A stretch of 24,482 bases of DNA. It comes from Acidimicrobiaceae bacterium. GTDB lineage: Bacteria > Actinomycetota > Acidimicrobiia > Acidimicrobiales > RAAP-2. The stretch's first letter is position 1. Each line of letters begins with the position of its first letter. Location: the NCBI GenBank assembly GCA_003131665.1, contig PKWA01000005.1, positions 17,130-41,611 on the forward strand, read 5' to 3'. The notes below the pieces were generated by a model. That model was not told where the DNA came from and did not search any database. It worked only from the letters and a program-made list of their open reading frames with translations. Of the stretch, positions 1 through 8,276 are shown in pieces. The translations under genes and the position numbers were made by a program.

Positions 1-354
1 CCAACGGTTCTACTGATGGACGAGCCATTTTCAGCTCTGGACGTTCAAACAAGGAACTTGATGGAAAATGATGTGCTCAACGTCTGGGAAAACGTAGGTC
101 ATCAAACGGTTCTATTTGTCACGCACGATCTTGAAGAAGCGATCGGACTCTCCGATCGAGTCATTGTCCTCACGGCGGGACCAGGGGAGGTACGAGGAGA
201 TTACAAAGTCAACCTACCCCGACCACGCAACCTCCTCGAGGTGAAACTTGATCCGGCCTTCATCGAGTTATATCGCAAGATTTGGGCCGACTTAGAGGTT
301 GAAGTTTTGAAGGCTAACGATCAAAACGCATTTGGGGCTCTTCATGACCGATGA
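1..354 (+). CDS. ABC transporter ATP-binding protein, 3' part (NitT/TauT type)
   Basis: This is the C-terminal part of the nucleotide-binding subunit of an ABC importer, which hydrolyses ATP at the inner face of the membrane. The frame is open at the left edge and begins inside the Walker B motif (LLMDEP), followed by the D-loop (SALD) and the H-loop (FVTHDLEEA). The tail (LSDRVIVL, then a PRPR segment) is typical of the nitrate/sulfonate/taurine subfamily. Walker A and the signature motif lie outside the window. Two matching permeases follow on the same strand after a gap of about 180 bases, so the three belong to one importer. Substrate cannot be read from the sequence; the neighbourhood suggests a carboxylate (inference). 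Confidence 0.93.
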   Translation, partial: PTVLLMDEPFSALDVQTRNLMENDVLNVWENVGHQTVLFVTHDLEEAIGLSDRVIVLTAGPGEVRGDYKVNLPRPRNLLEVKLDPAFIELYRKIWADLEVEVLKANDQNAFGALHDR

Positions 355-532
355 TCTCGTACTCCAAAGACACAAGATTGCCGAACCTATTTTGGGACAA
401 CATCGTAAAGAGATGAGTCACTTTCACAAGAAGAGTGTTGACCTCTTCATTAAAGTGCCAATCAATTACACAGTTCAACTTCTCCCGGAGGGGCGAGGGA
501 CTCCGTCGGACAGCTGCAGGATGTATTGAGTC

Positions 533-1483
533 GTGTTTCCTCCCGAGCCTCAACATCCAAATCTAAGCAACTCAAAAATCGACACTCAGGTATCTTCGAA
601 TGAGCCTCAGACCTCTGCAAATGAGGAGCAGGCAGTAAAATCGGCCCTCGCCTTCAACGCCGCGCTTGCTGGAGATTCACGAGTGCGAAAGACGACTGTT
701 CATTTGGTACAGATTGCTGTTTTAGTTATTGTTGTGGGTCTTTGGCAGTACTTGGCATCCCGCAGCGAGACCCTCTTCCTCGCCATCGGCACCCCTTGGA
801 GTGTGAAGAACCACGGGGTAATTGTCCCAGGCGTGGCCCAGTGGCTCGCATCATGGGCGACAAATGGGCCAGTCCCGCACGGCCAAGGCTGGCCCGACCT
901 CTTCGTTACCTTGAAAGAAGCGACGTACGGCTACTTTCTCGGTGTATCAACTGGCATCTTGCTTGGAGCTAGTCTCGGGTCGTCACTCTTGATTCGTAAA
1001 TTCGCTGCGCCGTTTATAGCCATAGCGAACGCATTCCCCAAGATTGCACTAGCTCCCATGTTCATTTTAATATTTGGAAGCTCACTTTCAATGAAGGCTT
1101 ATTTCGTCGCTGCTGGAACCTTCTTCATAACTTTTTACGCGGTTTTTGGCGGAATACGCACTGTCGACCCAGTTTACCTACGCAGTGGCAAGATCCTCGG
1201 TGCGTCGCGAGTTTGGTTGATTAGGGAGATCTATATTCCTTCGATTTTTGGTTGGGTTGTATCGGGATTGCGATTAACCGCTGCGTGGGCGCTGACGTCC
1301 GCGGTGATCGTTGAATTTCTCGCTGCGAATAGTGGCATGGGATACGTCGTGAATTTCGGTCAACAGTCGGGCGACCTTGCACAATGTTGGGGTGGCTTGT
1401 TCATCATCTCATTGGTAGCGTTAATCGTCGACCGGAGTTTGTACCACCTCAGTAAACACTTCAGCGCATGGCGGCTCAAATGA
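533..1483 (+). CDS. ABC transporter permease (NitT/TauT type), first subunit
   Basis: Integral membrane subunit of the importer, of the BPD_transp_1 fold. After a hydrophilic N-terminus of about 55 residues, the first membrane helix runs through VLVIVVGLWQYLA, with about five more helices behind it. The cytoplasmic EAA loop that contacts the ATPase is visible around KILGASRVWLIREIYIPSIF. The start used is GTG 533; a TGA lies two codons before it in the same frame. A GTG at 683 has a better ribosome site (GGAG, 8 bases away), but the longer acidic N-terminus fits this subfamily. The stop overlaps the start of the second permease, which implies translational coupling and a heterodimeric channel. 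Confidence 0.92.
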   Translation: MFPPEPQHPNLSNSKIDTQVSSNEPQTSANEEQAVKSALAFNAALAGDSRVRKTTVHLVQIAVLVIVVGLWQYLASRSETLFLAIGTPWSVKNHGVIVPGVAQWLASWATNGPVPHGQGWPDLFVTLKEATYGYFLGVSTGILLGASLGSSLLIRKFAAPFIAIANAFPKIALAPMFILIFGSSLSMKAYFVAAGTFFITFYAVFGGIRTVDPVYLRSGKILGASRVWLIREIYIPSIFGWVVSGLRLTAAWALTSAVIVEFLAANSGMGYVVNFGQQSGDLAQCWGGLFIISLVALIVDRSLYHLSKHFSAWRLK

Positions 1484-2286
1484 TAAACCACCATGTTGTG
1501 CGTCGAACAGTCCTGGTCGCAAGCCAGATTGGAATCACGGTTCTTTTCATCTTCCTTTGGCAGTATGGGGCCAATCATCACGTAATTAACACATTTTTCT
1601 TTTCCAAGCCAAGTGCTATCTGGTCTTATCTAAAATTATGGTCATCGTCAAACCAACCCAGATCAATATCGACCGGTACGACGTTGTGGCAGGACCTATG
1701 GTCGACTGTCTTCGTTTTCGGATTCGGCTATTTGATTGGGACCGCTCTAGGGATCATTTCTGGAATCTTCATTGGAACGGTTCGCATCGTGCGAGAGATA
1801 ACCGAGCCCTTCATCGTGTTCTGCAACGCCGTTCCGCGTTTGATTCTTTTGCCAGTCCTTGTGGTCATCTTTGGCTTCGGTTACTTACCTCAAGTGATTC
1901 TGGTAATTCTTGTTATTTACTTCATTGTAACGATAACGATTGCTGAAGCTATCCAGGAGACTCCACGCAATCTTCTCGAAAATGCCAAGATACTGGGGGC
2001 GAACAAAATCAATCTCGTGCGAGAGATCTACTTTCCCTCTCTCATCATCTGGATACTGAGCACATCTCGCCTTATGGTTGGCCTTTCGCTGCAGGCAGCT
2101 GTAGCCGCTGAATTCATCGGCGCCGAGAAAGGTCTTGGTTTCCGGATTACTGACGGTCAATCGCGATTCCGAGCCGACGAGATGTTTGCCGCTTTTGTCG
2201 TGGTCCTCGTTCTAGCCCTCCTCGTTGATATGGTGCTAACAGTTGTCGAAAAGCGCGCTACTCGTTGGATGCCGCCCCAATCTTGA
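1480..2286 (+). CDS. ABC transporter permease (NitT/TauT type), second subunit
   Basis: Second membrane subunit of the same importer. It has an N-terminal helix (ITVLFIFLWQYGA), further helices, an EAA-type loop (KILGANKINLVREIYFPSLI), and a C-terminal hydrophobic stretch (FVVVLVLALLVDMVL). I chose ATG 1480 because it makes an ATGA overlap with the upstream stop; ATG 1468, four codons earlier, is also possible. No binding-protein gene follows in the operon; the likely partner lies about 2.4 kb away on the other strand. Having two different permeases rather than one is less common for this family but fits their side-by-side placement. Confidence 0.92.
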   Translation: MINHHVVRRTVLVASQIGITVLFIFLWQYGANHHVINTFFFSKPSAIWSYLKLWSSSNQPRSISTGTTLWQDLWSTVFVFGFGYLIGTALGIISGIFIGTVRIVREITEPFIVFCNAVPRLILLPVLVVIFGFGYLPQVILVILVIYFIVTITIAEAIQETPRNLLENAKILGANKINLVREIYFPSLIIWILSTSRLMVGLSLQAAVAAEFIGAEKGLGFRITDGQSRFRADEMFAAFVVVLVLALLVDMVLTVVEKRATRWMPPQS

Positions 2287-2961
2287 TTCCAGCGGAGACG
2301 TTCCCAGGCCTTCCGTTTTAAACTTCGTGCCATGCGACGGAGTGGGCCAGCGTAATGACGGAACTCGATACCAGTCGATAAAACCTTACCTAGATGTCGT
2401 TCTCAACGAAAATCATGCTTGAGGGCGGGGGGGAATTGCTGGGAGGAATCATCCGGTCAGCACAAAAACCTCCGCGAGTTTCTCACTCGGCATCAATTGA
2501 TGGCGCATTGAGAATAGGCGGGATGTGATGGCGGCGAGTAGATCGAAGTTGGACTCACCAGCGCAGTGTAGAGAGCGCATCTGAACGTTGGGGAACCTGC
2601 GAAGGCGATAGGCATCTGACTTCACTTGTTAATTAAGTTGTTCGTTTCTTTTCTCTGCGTGGCGTACTTACAAGACTAATAATCAATTAGCTCCGAGTCA
2701 GACCCATGTCAGTCCGAGAGGTGAATAGCTGAATGTGGGCAACGCACAATTTCCTAAACTTTCGCTACTCGCCAAGTATGTTGCCTCAGGTTTCTCGCCA
2801 AATCACTAAACCGTAACTGGAATGCCAGAGGTCTAAGGTGTCCGAATTCTGCCGCGAATCGATAGTGAGTACATGTCGATCATGATCTCAACAAACTTGC
2901 GCAACGGACAACTATAGGGATAAATCTGCCTCAAAACCTGAGGGGGAAAGGCGAGATGAAA
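2287..2961. other. Intergenic region without a convincing gene
   Basis: About 675 bases separate the permease operon from the convergent SDR gene. Stop codons occur in all frames. The only open stretch of note is a 58-codon GTG-initiated reading frame on the - strand (2449-2625) without a ribosome site; I do not accept it as a gene. A short hairpin near the SDR stop is listed separately. No tRNA, repeat or insertion sequence was seen. It may be decayed coding DNA, but that is a guess. Confidence 0.5.
2929..2943 (-). terminator. Possible weak terminator behind the SDR gene
   Basis: A 5-bp stem (CCTCA / TGAGG) with a 5-base loop lies 18 bases beyond the stop of the - strand SDR gene. Read on the - strand it is followed by an AT-rich stretch (ATTTAT) rather than a clean U run. 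The position suits a terminator but the stem is short, so this is tentative. Confidence 0.25.
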
Positions 2962-3762
2962 TTAGTCGTACTCCAAGGCAGGTTGTCGAACAACGGGGTG
3001 CAGACCACCGGTCACCAGTAATTCTTGCCCAGTAATGTACGCGCTGTAGTCCGATGAGAGAAATACGCACGCATACCCAATCTCTTCGGGTCGTCCTTGT
3101 CTTGCCAGCGGAATCTGCAGAACTCGCTCTTCGCGAAGTGCCGTGTCGATCGACGGATCACCCTCCAATTCTGGGTGATAGCGCGGTGTATCCATCGTTC
3201 CCGGCACAACCGTGTTCACCGTTATTCCCTTACGACCTGTCTCGTTCGCAAGAGCCCGCGACAGTCCTATCATGCCCATTTTACTTGCAATATTGTGAGG
3301 ACGGCAGGGATTTCCTCGGTAAGCATCAACGCCGCTCACATTGATAATTCGACCCCAATTCTGCCGAGACATGCCGGGAATGACGGCCTGTGCCAAGAAG
3401 AACGGACCTCGCAAATTCGTCGCAAGAACCCAATCCCATTCTTCCGGAGTTACCTCCGCGATACGCGATCGCGGTCTGTTTGCCGCGTTGTTTACCAAAA
3501 TATCAATGGTCAGCCCTAATTCCTCCACGGCACGAACGGCCGCCTGAATTGAGGAGACTTCGGCAAGATCGAGAGGAACGGTATGGGCTCGGCCACCGGC
3601 GGCGACAATCTCGGCGACCACAGCCTCCGCATCATCCTTGCCCTTATGATATGGACAAATCACCACGCTGCCGGCCTCGGCAAAGGCGAGTGCAGTAGCC
3701 CGACCCAGATTTCGAGCCGCGCCAGTAACAAAAGCACAGTGATTATCGAGTCTGATATCCAT
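2962..3762 (-). CDS. SDR-family oxidoreductase with altered active site
   Basis: Short-chain dehydrogenase/reductase fold of 266 residues, the usual length. The nucleotide-binding motif TGAARNLG (residues 13-20), the NNAA motif (91-94) and the C-terminal YITGQELLVTGG are clear. The classical Ser-Tyr-Lys triad is not intact: lysine 161 is present, but the tyrosine position holds Asn157 (with His156 before it) and the catalytic serine position holds Gly144, one residue after Ser143. I recall a subfamily with an R-x-H motif in place of the tyrosine, so this may be a natural variant rather than decay. Start ATG 3762 has GAGGGGG six bases upstream; a TTG two codons earlier is less likely. Substrate unknown; two palindromes lie in front of the gene. 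Confidence 0.88.
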   Translation of the reverse strand: MDIRLDNHCAFVTGAARNLGRATALAFAEAGSVVICPYHKGKDDAEAVVAEIVAAGGRAHTVPLDLAEVSSIQAAVRAVEELGLTIDILVNNAANRPRSRIAEVTPEEWDWVLATNLRGPFFLAQAVIPGMSRQNWGRIINVSGVDAYRGNPCRPHNIASKMGMIGLSRALANETGRKGITVNTVVPGTMDTPRYHPELEGDPSIDTALREERVLQIPLARQGRPEEIGYACVFLSSDYSAYITGQELLVTGGLHPVVRQPALEYD

Positions 3763-3805
3763 TCGCAACCCCCTCAGCCGGAGACTGCCAGCCTTGGCGA
3801 ACTCC

Positions 3806-3830
3806 GTAACCTAAGTTACAACATTTGTTG
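3806..3830. promoter_or_regulatory. Two adjoining palindromes in front of the SDR gene (possible operator)
   Basis: GTAAC-ctaa-GTTAC (3806-3819) overlaps by one base with CAACA-tt-TGTTG (3819-3830). Both are perfect inverted repeats and lie 44-68 bases upstream of the SDR start codon, where a repressor such as a TetR-type protein would bind. No regulator gene is present in the window. The operator role is inferred from position and symmetry only. Confidence 0.35.
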
Positions 3831-3953
3831 ATCATCTGTCAAAGGAATTGTGTTCGGAAAGCAATGGGTACGGGTTCAAAAATGGAAACTCATAAGGCCA
3901 CGCCGACCACCAGAGCTGGACGTCATAGCGACCGTGAAGAGGAGTGCCCTTCC

Positions 3954-4265
3954 TCAGTCCGAGGACGGAAGGGGCTTCGCATTCTTAATGGTTAACTGTT
4001 GTCCGTTGACGGCAAGCGGACCAGCGCCGGCTTTAGTGCATAACAATTCAAGTCCTAGAGATTCTTCGCTGTAACGCTTGCTCAAGCCGATTTGCGTACC
4101 TTTGTGATCCGCCTGAGACGTGACCGCCCGCGCACCCTGGACGTTTGGCAACATCTCGAGCTCGCAGCAAGTTACTTGCACTTCCGTGCTCGGAGCCCTC
4201 ACCACTATTACCTCTGTGGTACAACCCGCGCACCGGAGTCGAAGACCTGCCTTGAGCATAATCAT
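3954..4265 (-). CDS. Small cysteine-containing protein of unknown function
   Basis: A 103-residue protein on the same strand as the flanking SDR and binding-protein genes. It starts with a basic segment and a CAGC motif, has a second cysteine pair (TCCELEM), and ends with GLELLCTKAG, a short beta-rich stretch and KPLPSSD. This C-terminal pattern resembles a small protein I recall from actinobacterial catabolic clusters, but I cannot confirm it without a search and no function is known to me. The four clustered cysteines could bind a metal (inference). ATG 4265 is preceded by a weak GGGGA site; ATG 4259 and TTG 4280 are alternatives. The opposite-strand frames here look random. Confidence 0.55.
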   Translation of the reverse strand: MIMLKAGLRLRCAGCTTEVIVVRAPSTEVQVTCCELEMLPNVQGARAVTSQADHKGTQIGLSKRYSEESLGLELLCTKAGAGPLAVNGQQLTIKNAKPLPSSD

Positions 4266-4714
4266 GGCTTCATTCCCCAACTTTCACTTGCCGAAAATAA
4301 CTCATGTCCGCGAGGACAACTGTCCGTGACCACAAGAGGGTTGTGACCCTCGCCCACTTCTCGGAGAGCGCCTTCCACCGGCAAGCGTAACAATCCTGTG
4401 AATCGAAAGCGTTTGGTCTCACTGCCAAATCCCGGACTCGCCTCGACACCGCCTAGCAGACAACTTGTAACAGAAGACGTGAACCAGGGTGGTAATCGTT
4501 GACGATGGAGCTCTGACTAAGACGAAATTCACCAAACCGCTGGGACCGCTCGAGCATAACGCGGAGAAGTTGAACTATTGTCTCAGAGAAATTCCCTCTG
4601 ATGCGTCTGAGGTAAACCACTGCGCCAAGAGCCTCATTCCATCCATCGATGGCGTTGCCCACATAGCGGCAGAGTGGCCATCAATAAGCTTCAAATAAAA
4701 GTCATCCTCACGGT
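4266..4714. other. Intergenic region without a convincing gene
   Basis: About 450 bases between the small protein gene and the end of the binding-protein gene. Two overlapping 69-codon reading frames on opposite strands (about 4453-4698) lack ribosome sites and recognisable motifs. A short hairpin (GAGGG-ttgtga-CCCTC, 4336-4351) is present. Nothing else was recognised. Confidence 0.45.
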
Positions 4715-6070
4715 TTAACGCATCTTCGCTGGACCCGTGTTTGCTGGAACTGCTCCACCAAGCAGGGCCGCATATGCAGTCGCGGCCTCAAGCGAAGGTT
4801 CTCCTACAACCGAAGGAAGCGTGTTTGGACCTACTGCCTGCTTCAGTGGCGGAACCTCGTTGAAGTCCTTATAAGACTGAATTGTGTACTTATTCAAGAA
4901 ATCTTGACCTGGATTAAGGGCAGACCCGACCGGGATGGCCTTAGTTGCCTCATCAAGGGAGATCGTGTCATTTACTGCCTGGGTTGGAAACTCTCCATTG
5001 TCATATCGGCCCGTTGAGAAGGCGGTACCCAAAAGTTGCCAGTTTTGAGCGAATGCCCCAATCGATAGAGAGGCGGTCATCGCCGAAGGCAGGATCTTAT
5101 ATATAGCGTCGGAGTTACCTCCATTCGCCTGGTCGAATAACAATCCTCGAACAGTGGCATCGACAATCGCTTGCGTCAACTTAGGGTACTGGCTTATAAA
5201 CGCCGGGCTTGAATCCAAGCCCTCTCCAATTTGCTCGCCAGCGAGCGGAATGGTCTTCGTCGGAAGCGGGGCATCATACAATACGTAGGAGACCTGTTCG
5301 ATCTCGCCAAGGACCGCTGAATTTGCTTCACCCGACACAACTTGACATTTACCAGACTGTATATCTGGCAGTTCACCAGCTGTTGAACCTATCGTCGTAA
5401 GATTCACCGACGGAAGCGAAATATTATTCTCTCCAGCCAAAAGAACTAAAAGTGTATTTGTTGCGCCAGCAGCAGACAACTGACACCAGGTATTACCTGA
5501 AGTTCCATAAGCAGCAATCGAACTGCCACGCGTCGCTTCGTCCGCGAGAGGTGCAGAAACGACTGCCCCAAATCCCAATTCAAGATTCATAAGAGCAACT
5601 TGGCTTTGGCCGCCCACGACCGCAGCGAGTTGGTTCGCCGGTGCAATGGCAATGAATTGATCAGTCCCGGCGACAAACGCCGGCTCACTGGTTGCCGATG
5701 ATCCGTAAAGATCGAACGAGATTGTTGTATTAAATCTCTTGTCAACGGCGTTGAAAAATCCAGCTCCCATCGCAGTTTCCAAAGCCATGTAATTCGTCGC
5801 GTAACCACCACCGAGAGCAATTTTGACAGTTGAAGGCGCGGAACCCTTGAGGCCCGAAGGTAGAACAAACTTTTTAGTTCGGTTATACGCTAGAGCGCTC
5901 TTGGCAGATAGGACTTTCTTAGTCGTCTTACTTGAAGCACTACTGCTCGCAACAGCCCCTAAAGCAGTCCCAAATATCACGGTGATGACCACAAATGATC
6001 TAATCAAGGGCAAAAATCTTACATGATGCTTGCGCATTGCCCTTCGGCCACTACTGCACGTTTCTGACAT
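4715..6070 (-). CDS. Secreted ABC substrate-binding protein, NMT1/SsuA-like
   Basis: Extracytoplasmic solute-binding protein, probably the receptor for the importer at the left edge. A basic N-terminus (RRAMRKHH), a hydrophobic core (SFVVITVIFGTALG) and an AVA-SS junction make a typical signal peptide; no lipobox cysteine follows. The mature part contains KIALGGGYATNYMALETAMGAG, a form of the opening strand and loop of the NMT1/THI5-like fold, and a GTDQFIAIAPANQLA segment. About 450 residues is long for the family. I chose ATG 6070, which has a GGGGGG tract four bases upstream; ATG 6085 and ATG 6037 are alternatives, the last still keeping the signal peptide. It lies apart from and opposite to the permease genes. 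Confidence 0.8.
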   Translation of the reverse strand: MSETCSSGRRAMRKHHVRFLPLIRSFVVITVIFGTALGAVASSSASSKTTKKVLSAKSALAYNRTKKFVLPSGLKGSAPSTVKIALGGGYATNYMALETAMGAGFFNAVDKRFNTTISFDLYGSSATSEPAFVAGTDQFIAIAPANQLAAVVGGQSQVALMNLELGFGAVVSAPLADEATRGSSIAAYGTSGNTWCQLSAAGATNTLLVLLAGENNISLPSVNLTTIGSTAGELPDIQSGKCQVVSGEANSAVLGEIEQVSYVLYDAPLPTKTIPLAGEQIGEGLDSSPAFISQYPKLTQAIVDATVRGLLFDQANGGNSDAIYKILPSAMTASLSIGAFAQNWQLLGTAFSTGRYDNGEFPTQAVNDTISLDEATKAIPVGSALNPGQDFLNKYTIQSYKDFNEVPPLKQAVGPNTLPSVVGEPSLEAATAYAALLGGAVPANTGPAKMR

Positions 6071-6563
6071 TGTGCCCCCCAACATTCATTGGAAATACTA
6101 TTTTTGTAACGCTACCAGAAGCGCGAGGCAAATGTGCATCGCTAGTCCTGGATAAGTTCGGAGGGTACACCCATGGCCACATTTCGTACCGTGCGGGCCA
6201 TGATTCTTTCGATTTGGCAGGCAATGAAATGACATAAATTCACCGCCAACGCGTGAGGCAAGAGTCTGACAAAGCCAGAAACAGTATCTTCATCAGGTAT
6301 AACTCACTTCATCGATTTGTCGTGATTGACGAGTTTTGGTCCCTTAGCCGAAGATAAAGTATTCAACCGCCAGTTTCCTCAAGCAGTACACGTCGACTTC
6401 TTGAAATGCGGCTTCACCACGCCGATCGATGTCGAGGTTTGGTTCGCCGACGTCGTCCGTCACGAAACGGCTGATGAGGACCCCTTTCCCATTCGGAGTC
6501 ACGTTCACGCACCGCTGCGTCGTCCCTTCAATGGACATGAATATGAAGGGAGATCCTGCTTAG

Positions 6564-6581
6564 CGCGCGCTTGAACGCGCG
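6564..6581. repeat. GC-rich inverted repeat (hairpin)
   Basis: CGCGCG-CTTGAA-CGCGCG forms a 6-bp all-GC stem with a 6-base loop. There is no T run on either side, so it is not a standard intrinsic terminator. It lies in otherwise unassigned DNA and its role is unknown. Confidence 0.4.
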
Positions 6582-6685
6582 ATCACAAATAGCGACCGGC
6601 AGGTTCTACGGTGCACGTTGTCCAGAGCTCTCGGGTGAGCACAGAAAGTTCGTCAGAGCTTCGGCGTCACATGATCGAGGAAAGC

Positions 6686-6913
6686 ATGAGTGGGGTGTGC
6701 CCTTGCGCCAATCACGCGGAAACAGACCCTCCATCGCAATGCCCGAAGGATTCGTGTCCGGTTAAGACGGAAGTCCAATTCGCGTTGAGTCACGTATGGC
6801 ACGCGCGTTCTGCGTGGAAAGGGTCACTTGATACCGTCGTCGCCAGACAGTACTCGAAGGCCTCACACCCGGTTCATTTGGAAAGGGACGCCATCAAGGC
6901 TAATGCGAGTTAA
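6686..6913 (+). CDS. Possible small ORF with four N-terminal cysteines (doubtful)
   Basis: A 75-codon reading frame starting at ATG 6686 with AGGAAAG directly upstream. Its N-terminus contains four cysteines within about 21 residues (CPC near residue 5, then QCPKDSCPV), followed by an unremarkable basic stretch. I recognise no family. The good ribosome site and the cysteine spacing are the only support; codon use does not stand out. It could equally be a chance frame in non-coding DNA. Confidence 0.2.
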   Translation: MSGVCPCANHAETDPPSQCPKDSCPVKTEVQFALSHVWHARSAWKGSLDTVVARQYSKASHPVHLERDAIKANAS

Positions 6914-6988
6914 CGAGTGGTCGCCAACTTAAAGTCGACCATCCAATAGACATGGCTTTCAAGGCAATTGAACTGATCAGACACTTGC

Positions 6989-7780
6989 TCAGTTTCCAAC
7001 GAATCTGGGGTCACGATGTTCGCTGAATGCTGTGATCCCTTCCAAAACGTCTTTGGACGCCAGAATTGCGGGCATTACATTCTCACTTTCACGATAATGT
7101 GCGCCAGCCTCTTTGGTCAGAAGTCGCTTACAAACGGCGACTGCAAGAGGTGCACGTTTCGCAAGACTTGTCGCTAGCGACTCATATTCCGGGACAAGGC
7201 GGTCGTGAGGAACTACTTTATTGACAAGGCCGTACTCGCACGCTTCTTCAGCGGAAAGGTCGGTTGCCGTGTACGCAAGCCATGCTGCGCGACGTCTGCC
7301 GATGATGTCTAAGCCTCGAGTTAAAGTTACTTCTGGTAGGAGTCCAAAATTCATTTCGCGAAGACCGAATCGGGCTCGATCGGAAGCAATCACAAGGTCG
7401 CACGCCAATGTAATCTCGAGGCCGAAGCCAAGCGCGTATCCATTAACGGCCGCCAATACAATCTTGGGCAATCGTTCAATTGATTCGAAGGCAGCGTGAC
7501 AGTTTCGGACGAATGAGTAACAGTTCTCCATCTTCTCAAAAGTCATGTCACCGAGATCTGCACCCGCGGAGAAGGACTTCCCCTCGCCACCTGTAAGGAC
7601 AATGGTACGAATTACGTCGTCGCCGTCAAAGCCCTCCATGACTTCACTAAGTTCGTGGAACAAATTGGGACTGCCTGCGTTGAGATGGTCTGGTCGATTC
7701 AGGGTGACAACGGCAAAGCGATCTTCGATGTGGCGTTCGACATACAGGGTTTGCTTTTCAATTCGATCGACCGTGGACAT
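6989..7780 (-). CDS. Enoyl-CoA hydratase/isomerase family protein
   Basis: Crotonase-fold enzyme of 263 residues, the normal length, probably hydrating or isomerising an enoyl-CoA. The oxyanion-hole segment FSAGADL (70-76) is intact, and both acid/base glutamates of true hydratases are present with the correct 20-residue spacing: Glu122 in FGLEITLACD and Glu142 in LREMNFG. The usual PGAGGTQ loop is changed to PEVTLTRG, so substrate binding may differ. ATG 7780 has a GGGAGAG ribosome site. It is transcribed away from the acyl-CoA synthetase, with a 640-base region between them containing a direct repeat and an inverted repeat. Confidence 0.9.
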   Translation of the reverse strand: MSTVDRIEKQTLYVERHIEDRFAVVTLNRPDHLNAGSPNLFHELSEVMEGFDGDDVIRTIVLTGGEGKSFSAGADLGDMTFEKMENCYSFVRNCHAAFESIERLPKIVLAAVNGYALGFGLEITLACDLVIASDRARFGLREMNFGLLPEVTLTRGLDIIGRRRAAWLAYTATDLSAEEACEYGLVNKVVPHDRLVPEYESLATSLAKRAPLAVAVCKRLLTKEAGAHYRESENVMPAILASKDVLEGITAFSEHRDPRFVGN

Positions 7781-7791
7781 TGACTCTCTCC

Positions 7792-7888
7792 CTTAGCCCG
7801 GAGGGCACCCAAAGCACCCTTCGATTGAAATCCAAGGTACTCTCCCATGGAAAGTCCACCCTTTGAAGTTACTTCTCTTAGCCCGGAG
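7792..7888. repeat. 12-base direct repeat in the hydratase leader
   Basis: CTTAGCCCGGAG occurs at 7792-7803 and again at 7877-7888, 85 bases apart and in the same orientation. The proximal copy abuts the hydratase ribosome site. Paired copies in a leader could be binding sites for an activator or repressor; this is inferred from position alone. Confidence 0.4.
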
Positions 7889-8255
7889 TTTTAAATTACA
7901 TCGATATTCTCCTGGACTCCTCGGTTCCTGTGAGTTACTTCACGCCCTGATCGGTGCAGCAGGTTGCCGATGAGAACTCGAGGAGTCCATTTTCCTTTCC
8001 ATGTCTGTCGAAACTCGAATTTTGAACGCAGTCACACAACGGTTGTCATGGTCAAAAGTTTCTGCGTCCCCTCTGGAAAGATAACCTTCGTTTTCTTGAC
8101 AATTCCAACGGGAAGTGTTCGCTGTCAACGTCACCTTGAGTGATGACTGCAAATCTCACGAAAGCCGTTGATACAAAACCCTGCATTCGTAGCGCTACAC
8201 TCAATCCGCTGGTGAGTCGCTTTTAGCCGACTTCGCGTAACCAGGGGGCTCATGT

Positions 8256-8276
8256 TGTAATCGAATTCACATTACA
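8256..8276. promoter_or_regulatory. Inverted repeat upstream of the acyl-CoA synthetase (possible operator)
   Basis: TGTAAT and ATTACA form a perfect 6-bp inverted repeat separated by 9 bases, about 140 bases upstream of the synthetase start. The arrangement suits a dimeric regulator, but no -35/-10 pair stands out beside it. Function is inferred. Confidence 0.3.

Larger units (their letters stand above)
6071..6988. other. Long intergenic region, mostly unexplained
   Basis: About 900 bases without a recognisable gene. Several reading frames of 60-100 codons occur on both strands; only the one at 6686-6913 has a plausible ribosome site and is listed at low confidence. A GC-rich hairpin lies at 6564-6581. 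Immediately upstream of the binding-protein gene is an imperfect inverted repeat (TTGTA-acgc-TACCA, 6104-6117) where its promoter would be expected. No insertion sequence or RNA gene was recognised. Confidence 0.45.

Noticed and set aside
344..529. 61-codon ORF between the ATPase and the first permease, in frame with the permease and separated from it by one TGA
   Set aside because: No good ribosome site and no recognisable motif; the permease has a normal N-terminus without it, so it is unlikely to be a gene or an interrupted extension.
2449..2625. 58-codon GTG frame on the - strand, with a stretch faintly like an Lrp/AsnC C-terminal segment
   Set aside because: No ribosome site, no upstream DNA-binding part, and the similarity is too weak to call a pseudogene.
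4453..4698. Overlapping 69-codon frames on both strands
   Set aside because: No ribosome sites, no motifs, mutually overlapping; likely chance.
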